From positions 1 to 64,000 of the forward strand of contig JBKQHQ010000031.1 in NCBI GenBank assembly GCA_052148715.1: a stretch of DNA of 64,000 bases. The letters run 5' to 3'. A program made the translations under genes and the position numbers. Source of the DNA: JBKQHQ01 sp052148715. GTDB taxonomy: Bacteria > Pseudomonadota > Alphaproteobacteria > Rhizobiales > Xanthobacteraceae. Positions 35,805 to 43,830 of this stretch are shown here, piece by piece (position 1 is the stretch's first letter; the number at the start of each line of letters is the position of its first letter). The notes beneath the pieces were generated by a model. The model had not been told where the DNA came from. It ran no database searches and worked only from the letters and a program-made list of their open reading frames with translations.

Positions 35805-37631
35805 ATGTGTGGGATCGTCGGGATTCTGGGCCGCCAGCCGGTCGCTGGGCAGCTCGTTGATGCGTTGAAGCGTCTCGAATACCGCGGCTACGATTCCGCG
35901 GGCGTGGCGACGCTGGAAGAGGGGGGACTGACGCGGCGGCGCGCCGAAGGCAAGCTGCGCAATCTCGAGACCCGGCTCGAGCGCGAGCCGCTCAGCGGCA
36001 AGATCGGCATCGGCCACACCCGCTGGGCCACGCATGGGCGGCCGACCGAGCGCAATGCGCATCCGCACGCGACCGACCGCGTGGCGGTGGTACACAACGG
36101 AATCATCGAGAATTTTCGCGAGCTGCGCGAGGAGCTGCAAGGAAACGGCGCGAAATTCACGAGCGACACCGATACGGAGGTCGTCGCCCACCTCGTCACG
36201 CAAGAGATGCAGAAAGGCCGCTCGCCTGCGCAGGCGGTCGAAGCCGCCTTGCCGAAACTGCGCGGCGCCTTCGCGCTCGCCTTCCTGTTCGCCGGCGAGA
36301 ACGACTTGCTGATCGGTGCCCGCAAGGGTTCGCCGCTCGCGATCGGTTACGGCGAGGGCGAGATGTATCTCGGCTCCGATGCGATCGCGCTTGCGCCCTT
36401 CACCGATACGATCAGCTATCTCGACGACGGCGACTGGGCGATTCTTACCCACAAGGCGGTCGAGATCCACGACGCGCAGGGGCTCATCGTCGACCGCGCG
36501 GTGACCAAATCGACCGCCTCGGCGCTGATCGTCGATAAGGGCAATCACCGCCATTTCATGGCCAAGGAGATTCACGAGCAGCCGGAGGTCGTCGGCCATA
36601 CGCTCGCGCATTATTTGGACATGACCGCCGAGCGCGTTCGCTTGCCGAGCCCGCTGCCGTTTGATTTCCGCAACATTCAACGGCTGTCGCTCTCCGCCTG
36701 CGGCACCGCCTATTACGCCGGGCTCGTCGCGAAATATTGGTTCGAGCGTTTTGCACGGCTCCCGGTCGAGATCGACGTCGCGTCTGAGTTTCGCTATCGC
36801 GAGGCGCCGCTGCGGGAAGGGGATCTAGCGATCTTCGTGTCCCAGTCGGGCGAGACGGCCGACACCTTGGCGACCTTGCGCTATGCCAAGGAGCACAAGC
36901 AGCACGTGCTCTCGGTCGTGAACGTTCCCACCTCGACCATCGCGCGCGAAAGCGACGTGGTCATGCCGACGCTTGCCGGCCCTGAAATCGGCGTCGCCTC
37001 GACCAAGGCCTTCACCTGTCAGCTCGCCGTGCTCGCCTGCCTCGCAGTCGCGGCCGGGCGCGCCCGCAACGTGCTGTCCGAGGCCGACGAGCGAAAGCTC
37101 GTGCGCGCGCTGATCGAGGTGCCGCGCTACATGGCCGAGGCTTTGTTGCTCGAACCGCAGGTCGAGCACATGGCGCGCGATCTCGCCAAGGCGCAGGACG
37201 TGCTCTATCTCGGGCGCGGCACGAGCTATCCGATCGCGCTCGAAGGCGCGCTCAAGCTGAAGGAAATTTCCTACATTCACGCCGAGGGGTATGCCGCCGG
37301 CGAGCTGAAGCACGGCCCGATCGCCTTGATCGACGAATCGGTGCCGGTGATCGTGATCGCGCCGTATGACCGCGTCTTCGACAAGACGGTGTCGAACATG
37401 CAGGAGGTCGCCGCGCGCGGCGGCAGGATCATTCTAGTCACCGACCCGAAGGGCGCCGAGGCGGCGACGGTCGGATCGCTGACCACGCTGATGCTGCCCG
37501 ACATGGCGGCGACCGTCACGCCGCTCGTCTACGCGGTTCCGGTGCAGCTCATCGCCTATCACACGGCCGTCGTCATGGGCACCGATGTCGATCAGCCGCG
37601 CAACCTCGCCAAGTCGGTGACGGTCGAATAA
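35805..37631 (+). CDS. glmS: Glutamine-fructose-6-phosphate aminotransferase
   Basis: 608 residues starting MCGIVGILGRQPV. Cys after the initiator Met is the glutaminase nucleophile. The glutaminase domain (GHTRWATHGRPTERNAHPHA, NGIIENFRELR) and two SIS domains (SACGTAYYAGLVAKYWFE, FVSQSGETADTLATLRYA, STKAFTCQLA, LGRGTSYPIALEGALKLKEI) are complete, ending in the typical LAKSVTVE. It makes glucosamine-6-phosphate from fructose-6-phosphate and glutamine, the entry step to UDP-GlcNAc. No ribozyme-like leader is recognisable in the 150 bases upstream. Confidence 0.98.
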   Translation: MCGIVGILGRQPVAGQLVDALKRLEYRGYDSAGVATLEEGGLTRRRAEGKLRNLETRLEREPLSGKIGIGHTRWATHGRPTERNAHPHATDRVAVVHNGIIENFRELREELQGNGAKFTSDTDTEVVAHLVTQEMQKGRSPAQAVEAALPKLRGAFALAFLFAGENDLLIGARKGSPLAIGYGEGEMYLGSDAIALAPFTDTISYLDDGDWAILTHKAVEIHDAQGLIVDRAVTKSTASALIVDKGNHRHFMAKEIHEQPEVVGHTLAHYLDMTAERVRLPSPLPFDFRNIQRLSLSACGTAYYAGLVAKYWFERFARLPVEIDVASEFRYREAPLREGDLAIFVSQSGETADTLATLRYAKEHKQHVLSVVNVPTSTIARESDVVMPTLAGPEIGVASTKAFTCQLAVLACLAVAAGRARNVLSEADERKLVRALIEVPRYMAEALLLEPQVEHMARDLAKAQDVLYLGRGTSYPIALEGALKLKEISYIHAEGYAAGELKHGPIALIDESVPVIVIAPYDRVFDKTVSNMQEVAARGGRIILVTDPKGAEAATVGSLTTLMLPDMAATVTPLVYAVPVQLIAYHTAVVMGTDVDQPRNLAKSVTVE

Positions 37632-37770
37632 TCGCTGGCCTCCGCGATACCGCGGAAACCTTTGCTGGGACAAGAGAAATTGGCTTTGCCCGGGCGCGCC
37701 GCGCGTCCGGGCCGCACGATATCGCGATTGGGGTACAAAATGTCATAATTAGGGTATATTATGTAATTGG

Positions 37771-38553
37771 ATGAGCACGAATGATAACGAACCGCGCCTT
37801 GACCCGGAGGTCAACCCGGGCGACGCGAACAAGCCGCCGACGCATTCGTCGAGCATCGCCAGCCGCATTCGCAATCGTTTTCTCACCGGCGTCGTCGTCG
37901 CCGGGCCGGTCGCGATCACGGCCTACCTGACGTGGTCGTTCATAAAATGGGTCGACGGCTTGGTGACCCCGTTCATCCCGGTCGCCTACCGGCCCGAAAC
38001 CTATCTGCCGATCCAGATTCCCGGCCTCGGACTGATCATCGGCTTCGTCGGGCTGACGCTGCTCGGGTTCTTCACCGCCAATTTGGTCGGGCGCACGCTG
38101 GTCGAGCTGGGCGAGGTCGTGCTCGGGCGGATGCCGATCATTCGTCCGCTCTACAAAGCGCTCAAGCAAGTCTTTGCGACGATCTTTTCGGCCAACGGTT
38201 CGGCCTTCCGCCGCGTCGGCCTCGTGGAGTTCCCGGCGCCGGGCATGTGGTCCCTGGTGTTCCTGTCGCAACCGGCGGGGAGCGACATCGCTAGCCGCCT
38301 GCCCGGCACCGAAGAGTACATCTCGGTGTTCCTGCCCTGCACGCCGAACCCGACCACCGGATTCTTCTTCTACCTGCCGCGGAGCGAGGTGATCGAGCTC
38401 GATATCACGTCGGAAGCGGCGGCGACCTTGATCGTCTCGGCCGGCATGATTCAGCCCAACGGCGACCAACAAAAGAAGCTGTCGGCATTCGCGGAAGCCG
38501 CCCGCGTCGCCCGCAATGCGCGCAACGGCCGCTCGGTCGTCACGGCGAAGTAG
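37771..38553 (+). CDS. DUF502 family membrane protein
   Basis: 260 residues. The DUF502 pattern is clear: RNRFLTGVVVAGPVAITAYL with the first membrane helix, a PGLGLIIGFVGLTLLGFFTA second helix, GEVVLGRMPIIRPLYKALKQ, FRRVGLVEFPAPGMWSLVFL and the PNPTTGFFFYLPRSEVIELD block. The family consists of inner-membrane proteins of unknown biochemical role, often next to glmS and recG in this order. The 40 bases before the start are AT-rich and probably carry its own promoter after glmS. Confidence 0.93.
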   Translation: MSTNDNEPRLDPEVNPGDANKPPTHSSSIASRIRNRFLTGVVVAGPVAITAYLTWSFIKWVDGLVTPFIPVAYRPETYLPIQIPGLGLIIGFVGLTLLGFFTANLVGRTLVELGEVVLGRMPIIRPLYKALKQVFATIFSANGSAFRRVGLVEFPAPGMWSLVFLSQPAGSDIASRLPGTEEYISVFLPCTPNPTTGFFFYLPRSEVIELDITSEAAATLIVSAGMIQPNGDQQKKLSAFAEAARVARNARNGRSVVTAK

Positions 38554-38732
38554 CGCTGGCCCCAAGTACTCTCTCGGTCATCTTGTATTGAAGGGAACCC
38601 CCCGCGGCGGAATGTCTCCGCTGCGGTGAGTTGGCCTCGTCTGGTCGGGAATAAAACGCGCCCAAGGTCGATCTATTGCCAATCGCGGCGCGGGCCGCGG
38701 GTCGTTATTTTGGCAATCAGATGGGGTCAATC

Positions 38733-38999
38733 ATGAGCGCGACAGAGTTTTCTCGGCGTCTGGTATTGCGACACGTTGCGACGGCAGCCGGCACGGTTGC
38801 GACGCTCGGCTTCAGAGTGAGCCGTGGCACGGCCCAGGTCAAGCTCGCAAAGAAGGACGTTGACTATCAGGAGCAACCCAAAGGCAACCAGCGGTGCGAG
38901 AATTGCTTCAACTTCGAGGCCCCCTCGGGATGCAAGGTCGTCGACGGTCAGGTCATCCCGCAAGGCTGGTGCAAGGCCTACGCGCCGAAGCCGAGCTGA
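38733..38999 (+). CDS. High-potential iron-sulfur protein (HiPIP)
   Basis: 88 residues from the ATG at 38733. The Tat signal peptide carries SRRLVLRHVATAAG. The mature part of about 53 residues holds four Cys in HiPIP order: RCENCFNFEAPSGCK, and later QGWCKAYAPKPS at the end. HiPIPs carry one 4Fe-4S cluster in the periplasm and donate electrons to oxidases or reaction centres. The Tat signal fits export after cluster insertion. An ATG at 38721 would add four residues before the signal and is less likely. No obvious redox partner gene is adjacent. Confidence 0.88.
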   Translation: MSATEFSRRLVLRHVATAAGTVATLGFRVSRGTAQVKLAKKDVDYQEQPKGNQRCENCFNFEAPSGCKVVDGQVIPQGWCKAYAPKPS

Positions 39000-39040
39000 A
39001 CTGGCCGGCGGCGCCTGGTTCTCGCCGGGGTGCTCGGTTT

Positions 39041-39183
39041 GTCATTGCGAGCGAAGCGGAAGCAATCTCGAGCGCGTGGCACGAGATTGCCGCGGGCGCG
39101 CCCGAAGTCGGGTGTTCCCGACTTCGGGAATGATGATGGCGCAAGTCGGAAACATCCGACTTGCGCTGCGCCCTCGCAATGAC
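39041..39183. repeat. Palindromic intergenic element
   Basis: 143 bases bounded by the inverted ends GTCATTGCGAG (39041-39051) and CTCGCAATGAC (39173-39183). It has two inner hairpins: CGAAGTCGGGTGTTCCCGACTTCG, and the stem arms GCGCAAGTCGG/CCGACTTGCGC. Elements with the TCATTGCGAGCGAAGC start are widespread between genes in related genomes. It sits between the HiPIP gene and the end of the leftward ABC operon. Confidence 0.7.
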
Positions 39184-39201
39184 ATGCCGATCGGCCACCC
39201 T

Positions 39202-40437
39202 TCAGCCTCGCAGCCCCTCCGCGACCGGCGTGCGGTAGGTGAGCAGCGCCGGCAGGAGCGCCAGTGCGCTGCCCGCGCCGATCAGGCCGGCGATCAGGAC
39301 AAGATCCGATCTGTCGAACACGAACGCAAGGTGCAGGCCGGTCCGCGTTTCAAGGATGGACGAGAGCGCTGCCGTCAGGAGCCAGCCGCCGGCGAGACCG
39401 AACAGGCATCCGATAGTGATGAGGACGGCAGCGCCGAGCCAGACCACGAGGAGCACATAGGCGCGCGGCGCGCCGAGCGCGCGCAGGATCGCATAGCGGC
39501 GGCGGCGCAGGCCGGCGAGCGCCAAAAGGAGCAACAACACGGCCGAGAAGATCAGCAAGTTGTTCAGGACCGAGGCCGCGACCAGAATGTCGCGGATGTC
39601 GCCCATTGTTTGGTAGAGCGAGACCAGAACTTCCGCCGGAAAGAGCGCCATGGTTCCGCCCTGCCGGTATTGGCCGCGCAACGCATAGGCGTCGGCAATG
39701 CTGCGCGGCTTCACGACGATGGCGGGTACGCCCGGCACATGCGTAGCATCATAGGGCGGCCCAAGCGGCGCCGCGTCCGCGGCGTGGCCATTGCCGAGAC
39801 CGTGCGTCTCCCAGACGCTCTCGACGGGTATCAAGATCGCCCGATCCCAAGGGGTGCCGAGCCGCGGCAGCCGGCCCACGGCCGTGTAGGTCACGTTCTC
39901 GTGGCGGTGCTGCTGCTCGGCGTCGGTCTCCTCGCCGAGAGGCGCCGGGGGGCCGGCGACCTGGTGTGAGGGCGTGATCGTTGCGCCCAGCGGGAGTTTT
40001 ACATCGGCCCCCAGCACGGCCTCGCCTTCGGCGTGAAACAGGCGGCCTTCGGTCGGCGTCAGCCGCCCCCAGCGCGACGCGAAATCGACGCTCGTGCCGA
40101 CGACCGGATAGCCGCGGAAAATATCGCCGAACGCGATCGGCGCCGCGGCGCGCACGCGCGGATCAGTGGCCAGCGTGTCGAGGATGCCGCCGTCCATCAG
40201 CGGAAGGGCGTCCGGCCGCAGGTAGACGCTTGTGAGCACGAGTTGGGTCTGGCTGCCGGGCGCTCCGATCAGGAGATCGAAATCCGCGGCGGCCTGCGCC
40301 GAGCCCTGCCGCAGCGCCCGTTCCTGCGCGCCGATGGCGACCCCGATCGCAACCGCGAGCGCGACCAACAGGATCACGGCCCAGGCCGCCCAGCGCAGCG
40401 CCAGCAGATCGGCGCGGACCATGGGGATCGGGTTCAT
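39202..40437 (-). CDS. ABC transporter permease, FtsX/MacB type
   Basis: 411 residues. One N-terminal membrane helix (WAAWAVILLVALAVAIGVAI) is followed by a periplasmic domain of about 200 residues, then three C-terminal helices (ASVLNNLLIFSAVLLLLLAL; LLVVWLGAAVLITIGCLFGL; LVLIAGLIGAGSALALLPAL) with the RRRYAILRALGA coupling motif between them. This is the MacB/FtsX permease plan, which works by mechanotransmission rather than classical import. It is the last gene of a leftward operon, 16 bases after the ATPase gene. Confidence 0.85.
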   Translation of the reverse strand: MNPIPMVRADLLALRWAAWAVILLVALAVAIGVAIGAQERALRQGSAQAAADFDLLIGAPGSQTQLVLTSVYLRPDALPLMDGGILDTLATDPRVRAAAPIAFGDIFRGYPVVGTSVDFASRWGRLTPTEGRLFHAEGEAVLGADVKLPLGATITPSHQVAGPPAPLGEETDAEQQHRHENVTYTAVGRLPRLGTPWDRAILIPVESVWETHGLGNGHAADAAPLGPPYDATHVPGVPAIVVKPRSIADAYALRGQYRQGGTMALFPAEVLVSLYQTMGDIRDILVAASVLNNLLIFSAVLLLLLALAGLRRRRYAILRALGAPRAYVLLVVWLGAAVLITIGCLFGLAGGWLLTAALSSILETRTGLHLAFVFDRSDLVLIAGLIGAGSALALLPALLTYRTPVAEGLRG

Positions 40438-40453
40438 GGCGTTATCATTGTTT

Positions 40454-41170
40454 TCATGGCGCGGGGCGCGCCGGTGCGAGGTGGCCGGCGACGAGGCCCT
40501 GACGGGTGTCGAGCCGGTCGATCAAGGCCGGATCGTGCGACACGGCAATCAGGGTCGCATGGCTTTCCCGGGCCGAACCGACAAGGAGGTCGGCGATCGC
40601 GGCGGCGTTCGCTTCGTCGAGGCTCGCGGTCGGCTCGTCGGCCAGAATGACCGTCGGCGCGCGCAGCAGCGCACGGGCGATGGCGACGCGCTGCTGCTCG
40701 CCGCGTGAGAGCTCGGCGACGCGGCGGCGCTCTTTCGGCAACCCGACCCGCTCCGCCAGGAACCGCGCCCGCGCGCGCAGCGTGCCGGCCTCACGCAAGC
40801 CGCCGAACGAGGCCGGGAGCAGGATGTTGGCGAGCACGTCGAGTTCGGGGATGAGATGGAAGTCCTGAAACACGATGCCGACCGTCGAGCGCCGCCAGCG
40901 GTCGCGGCGCGCCTCGGGTAATCTTGAGATCTCGACCTCGCCCCAAAGCACCCGGCCGGTCGTCGGCAGCGCGATCCCGGCAATGACGTGCAGAAACGAG
41001 GTCTTGCCGGCGCCCGACGGTCCGGTCACGGCGACGAGCGCGCCGGGCGGGATCGTTAGACGCGGAATGTCGAGGGCGCGAAAGGTCAGCCCTCCGGCTT
41101 GGCGAAAATCGAGCGTGATGTCATCGAGCAAGAGCGGCGCGGCGGCTGCGGCAGCACTCTCAGGCGACAT
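40454..41170 (-). CDS. ABC transporter ATP-binding protein (LolD/MacB type)
   Basis: 238 residues from the ATG at 41170, which lies inside the last codons of the upstream gene (11-base overlap). Walker A is VTGPSGAGKTSFLHVIAG, the Q-loop VGIVFQDFHLIPELDVLANI, the signature ELSRGEQQRVAIARALL, Walker B VILADEPTASLD and the H-loop AVSHDPALIDR. The sequence belongs with ATPases that pair with MacB-like permeases. It energises the permease encoded next. The longer open frame upstream lies within the preceding gene and is not used. Confidence 0.9.
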   Translation of the reverse strand: MSPESAAAAAAPLLLDDITLDFRQAGGLTFRALDIPRLTIPPGALVAVTGPSGAGKTSFLHVIAGIALPTTGRVLWGEVEISRLPEARRDRWRRSTVGIVFQDFHLIPELDVLANILLPASFGGLREAGTLRARARFLAERVGLPKERRRVAELSRGEQQRVAIARALLRAPTVILADEPTASLDEANAAAIADLLVGSARESHATLIAVSHDPALIDRLDTRQGLVAGHLAPARPAP

Positions 41171-41624
41171 GGAAGCGAGCATCGACGATCCGGATCTGGC
41201 TGACGAAGCCGCTGTCCGGGTCGGTCCACGCGCCGATCTCGAGACGGCCCGAGACGGCGATTTTTTGGCCGGCACTGACGAGCGGTGTTGCCGCGCGCAT
41301 GTAGACCACGACGATGTCCACGGGCCAGTCCGCATCGGACTGGCAGAACGGGCACAGCGCCAGCGGCTTGCGCGTCAGCACGAAGAATGTGCTTTCGGTC
41401 TTCAGCGGCGGTGCCATGTAACCGACGATACTCACGTCGCGGCCGGCGAGCGCGACCAGCCGATCGGCAAATTCGAAGCCGCGGACGCCAAAGCTCTTGT
41501 AGAGCGAGCCGAAGGTGAGCGGCTCCGCGGCTGCGGCGGCGGACGGCCGTAGCGCGAAGGCAGCTCCGGCGCCCAGGAGCAGCCGGCGCCGCGTCATCGC
41601 GCGCGGAAAGGAATTTTGCTTCAT
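41160..41624 (-). CDS. Tat-exported protein of unknown function in the ABC operon
   Basis: 154 residues. A twin-arginine signal (MTRRRLLLGAGAAFAL, cleaved near AAAA-EPL) precedes a small domain of beta character: VALAGRDVSIVGYMAPPLKT, LALCPFCQSDADWPVDIVVV with a Cys-x-x-Cys, and KIAVSGRLEIGAWTDPDSGF. The GYM-P and Cys blocks recall DUF3299-like proteins, without certainty. Its start overlaps the stop of the alkaline phosphatase gene (ATGA) and its end overlaps the ATPase gene, so it is part of one operon and probably a periplasmic partner of the ABC system. Confidence 0.75.
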   Translation of the reverse strand: MKQNSFPRAMTRRRLLLGAGAAFALRPSAAAAAEPLTFGSLYKSFGVRGFEFADRLVALAGRDVSIVGYMAPPLKTESTFFVLTRKPLALCPFCQSDADWPVDIVVVYMRAATPLVSAGQKIAVSGRLEIGAWTDPDSGFVSQIRIVDARFHVA

Positions 41625-43390
41625 CGCTTCGCGGCGGTTGCACCGAGTCCCAGCACCGTCGCCATCACGCGGAAGACCCGCGTATTGTCAATACGTCCGT
41701 GGAACATCTCCGCTCCCGGACCCATCGCGGTCAGTAGCCCGTCGTCGGCGGAGTGCACGTCGGAATTGGCGGCGTACGGCAGATTGCCGGTCCGACGCGC
41801 GGCGAGCGGCGCGCTGCAGTAGGCTTCGTTGGCGATGTACTTGCCGTCCGGGCCGCGTACCGCCGGCACGTTCTCGCCGTCGAGATAAGGATGGCCGAGA
41901 TCGCAGTAGTCGGGAAAGGAGCCGAACACGAACGCGAGCCGCCGCGATACGTCGACCTTGGCCGGATAGCCGTCCTGATCGGGAGGCGGATAGTTCGGCG
42001 GAACGGACTCGGAATAGATGCCGAGCTTGTCGCGGAGCTGCTGGCCGGGTCGGTCGTCGTCATAGGTGCCGATGATCGAGACCGGATGGGTATGGTCGGG
42101 CACGACGATGATCAGCGTGTCGTTCCTGCGGCCGGCAAAGTCCTTCGCCGCCTTGACCGCGTTGTCGAGCATGATCGTGTCGTACACCGCGCGCTCCCAA
42201 TCGAGCGAGTGGCTGTATTTGTCGATCCGGCCCGACTCCACCATCAGCACGAAGCCGTTCCGATTTTTGGACAGGACTTTGATCGCCGCATTGACCTGAT
42301 CGACGAGGTCCGGCTGGTCCGGAAACTGCGCAACGCTGCCTTTCTTCAAGATCCGCCGATCAAGCGCGCCGTCGATATTGCCGGTGTTGAACAGGCCGAG
42401 CAGCTTTGTCGTGCCGGCTTCGCCGGCGGCCGCCGCCATCTCCTTGTCGGTGGAAGCGAAGCGATAGCCGTCGGCTTCGAACTTCTTGATGTAATCCTCG
42501 TCGTCGGTGCGTTTCGAGCCGGGCGTCGATCTGGCGAGGAAATTGGGCGAGCCGCCGCCCATGACGACCTCGGGCTTCACGGCATAGAACATTTTGACGA
42601 TGTCGTTGTAGTCGGAACGGCGGCGCGTGTGGGCGACCATGCCGGCCGGTGTCGCGTCCTCGATCTCGGTATTGGTGACGACCCCGACCGCAAGCCCACG
42701 CTTACGCTTCACCAGCTCGGAAATGGTCTCGACCTTCGGGTGCTCGAGCGTCTTCTTGTTGCGGGCGCAATAGACGCCGAGTGCGTTGACGCAGCTCTTG
42801 TGGCCGGTCGTGTAGGCGCTCATCGAGTTGGCCGAATCCGTCACGATGGAGTCGGTGCCGGAGGTCGAGACGAGCGCCATATGCGGCATGTCGTCCATGG
42901 CGAGATCGCCGCCGTAACGGCCTTCGACGATGCCCTTCGACAAGATGCGCGCCGCCGTCCGGTGCGCGATCGACAGCCCGTCGCCGATGAACAGGATGAC
43001 GTTCTTCGCCCGCTGCCGGCGCGGCGTGGAAAAAACCTCCCAGCGCACCACGGCCTTCTTGTCCCCTTGGCTTGCTTCGACCGTGTAGGTGCCGGGCTTG
43101 CGGAGCTGCGCGTCGCGGACATAGTAGGCCGAATAATCCTGTCCATCCTCGTTCTCGACGAAGGTCGCGGCCTTGCGAAAAAGTTTTGCCGCCTCCCGCC
43201 CATTAATGGTGACCTTGACGCTATCTTGAGCCGGCGTGCCTGGAAACTCCACCTTGAAATCGAACGTCGACCCGACGAGAATCTCGGCGCGATTGAGCGG
43301 ATAGATCGTCTGCGCCCCCGCGGACACAACCGTGGCTGTTAGAAACGCCAGAGCGAAGCAGGATTTTGCAGCGTGGGTGCTCATTATCAT
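41621..43390 (-). CDS. Exported alkaline phosphatase
   Basis: About 589 residues. A signal peptide (SCFALAFLTATVVSAGAQ) is followed by a region of roughly 100 residues of beta type before the catalytic domain. That domain has KNVILFIGDGLSIAHRTAAR (metal-binding Asp), SIVTDSANSMSAYTTGHKS with the phosphorylated Ser, VMVESGRIDKYSHSLDW (metal-binding Glu) and VVPDHTHPVSIIG. These are the metal and nucleophile motifs of alkaline phosphatases. It releases phosphate in the periplasm. ATG codons at 43390 and 43384 are both possible starts. It is the first gene of a four-gene leftward operon with a Tat protein and an ABC pair. Confidence 0.88.
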   Translation of the reverse strand: MIMSTHAAKSCFALAFLTATVVSAGAQTIYPLNRAEILVGSTFDFKVEFPGTPAQDSVKVTINGREAAKLFRKAATFVENEDGQDYSAYYVRDAQLRKPGTYTVEASQGDKKAVVRWEVFSTPRRQRAKNVILFIGDGLSIAHRTAARILSKGIVEGRYGGDLAMDDMPHMALVSTSGTDSIVTDSANSMSAYTTGHKSCVNALGVYCARNKKTLEHPKVETISELVKRKRGLAVGVVTNTEIEDATPAGMVAHTRRRSDYNDIVKMFYAVKPEVVMGGGSPNFLARSTPGSKRTDDEDYIKKFEADGYRFASTDKEMAAAAGEAGTTKLLGLFNTGNIDGALDRRILKKGSVAQFPDQPDLVDQVNAAIKVLSKNRNGFVLMVESGRIDKYSHSLDWERAVYDTIMLDNAVKAAKDFAGRRNDTLIIVVPDHTHPVSIIGTYDDDRPGQQLRDKLGIYSESVPPNYPPPDQDGYPAKVDVSRRLAFVFGSFPDYCDLGHPYLDGENVPAVRGPDGKYIANEAYCSAPLAARRTGNLPYAANSDVHSADDGLLTAMGPGAEMFHGRIDNTRVFRVMATVLGLGATAAKR

Positions 43391-43399
43391 GGTGCCCAA

Positions 43400-43830
43400 T
43401 GTCGAGTTGGCGGATCGGTAGAGGCTGTTCTTAACAGATATGTGACGCCGCCGCCTTACTCGACCTACTTGACTCGGGTAGACGGTTCTTCACCTCCCCC
43501 CTCGTGGGGGAGGTCGATCGCAGCGCGTTTGCGCTGCGATCGGGAGAGGGGGTCGCTTCGAATAACTCCCACCTGGTAAGCGTTCAGTTGAGTGGCTAGC
43601 GACCTGAATCGGTGCAGACAAAATAGGATCTTGAAAAAGAATCTTTGCGAAGCAACCCCCTCTCCCGACACATGCAGGCGAGCCTGCATGTGTCGACCTC
43701 CCCCACGAGGGGGGAGGTGAAGAAAGGGGCGGTAAGCCACATGCGATTGCCTTGCGGCGAGGGGGACGTGAAGAAATGCGCCACGGCCCATTGCGATTGT
43801 CCTGGGTAAATGCCGCGACAACCGCGATCG
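43400..43830. other. Intergenic region filled by a palindromic element
   Basis: About 430 bases between the alkaline phosphatase start and the end of recG. Most of it is the inverted-repeat element at 43486-43724. The 80 bases next to the phosphatase gene probably hold its promoter, but no Pho-box-like direct repeats were evident to me. No gene is seen. Confidence 0.4.
43486..43724. repeat. Palindromic intergenic element with 32-base perfect arms
   Basis: Bases 43486-43517 and 43693-43724 are perfect reverse complements (starting TTCTTCACCTCCCCCCTCGT). Inside each arm lies a further hairpin: GATCGCAGCGC/GCGCTGCGATC at 43515-43541, and CACATGCAGG/CCTGCATGTG near 43670-43692. Nested hairpins within a long inverted repeat are typical of mosaic intergenic elements. 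No coding content. Confidence 0.75.

Noticed and set aside
41753..43342. A 529-codon open frame on the plus strand
   Set aside because: Antisense to the alkaline phosphatase gene, whose catalytic motifs are complete on the minus strand.
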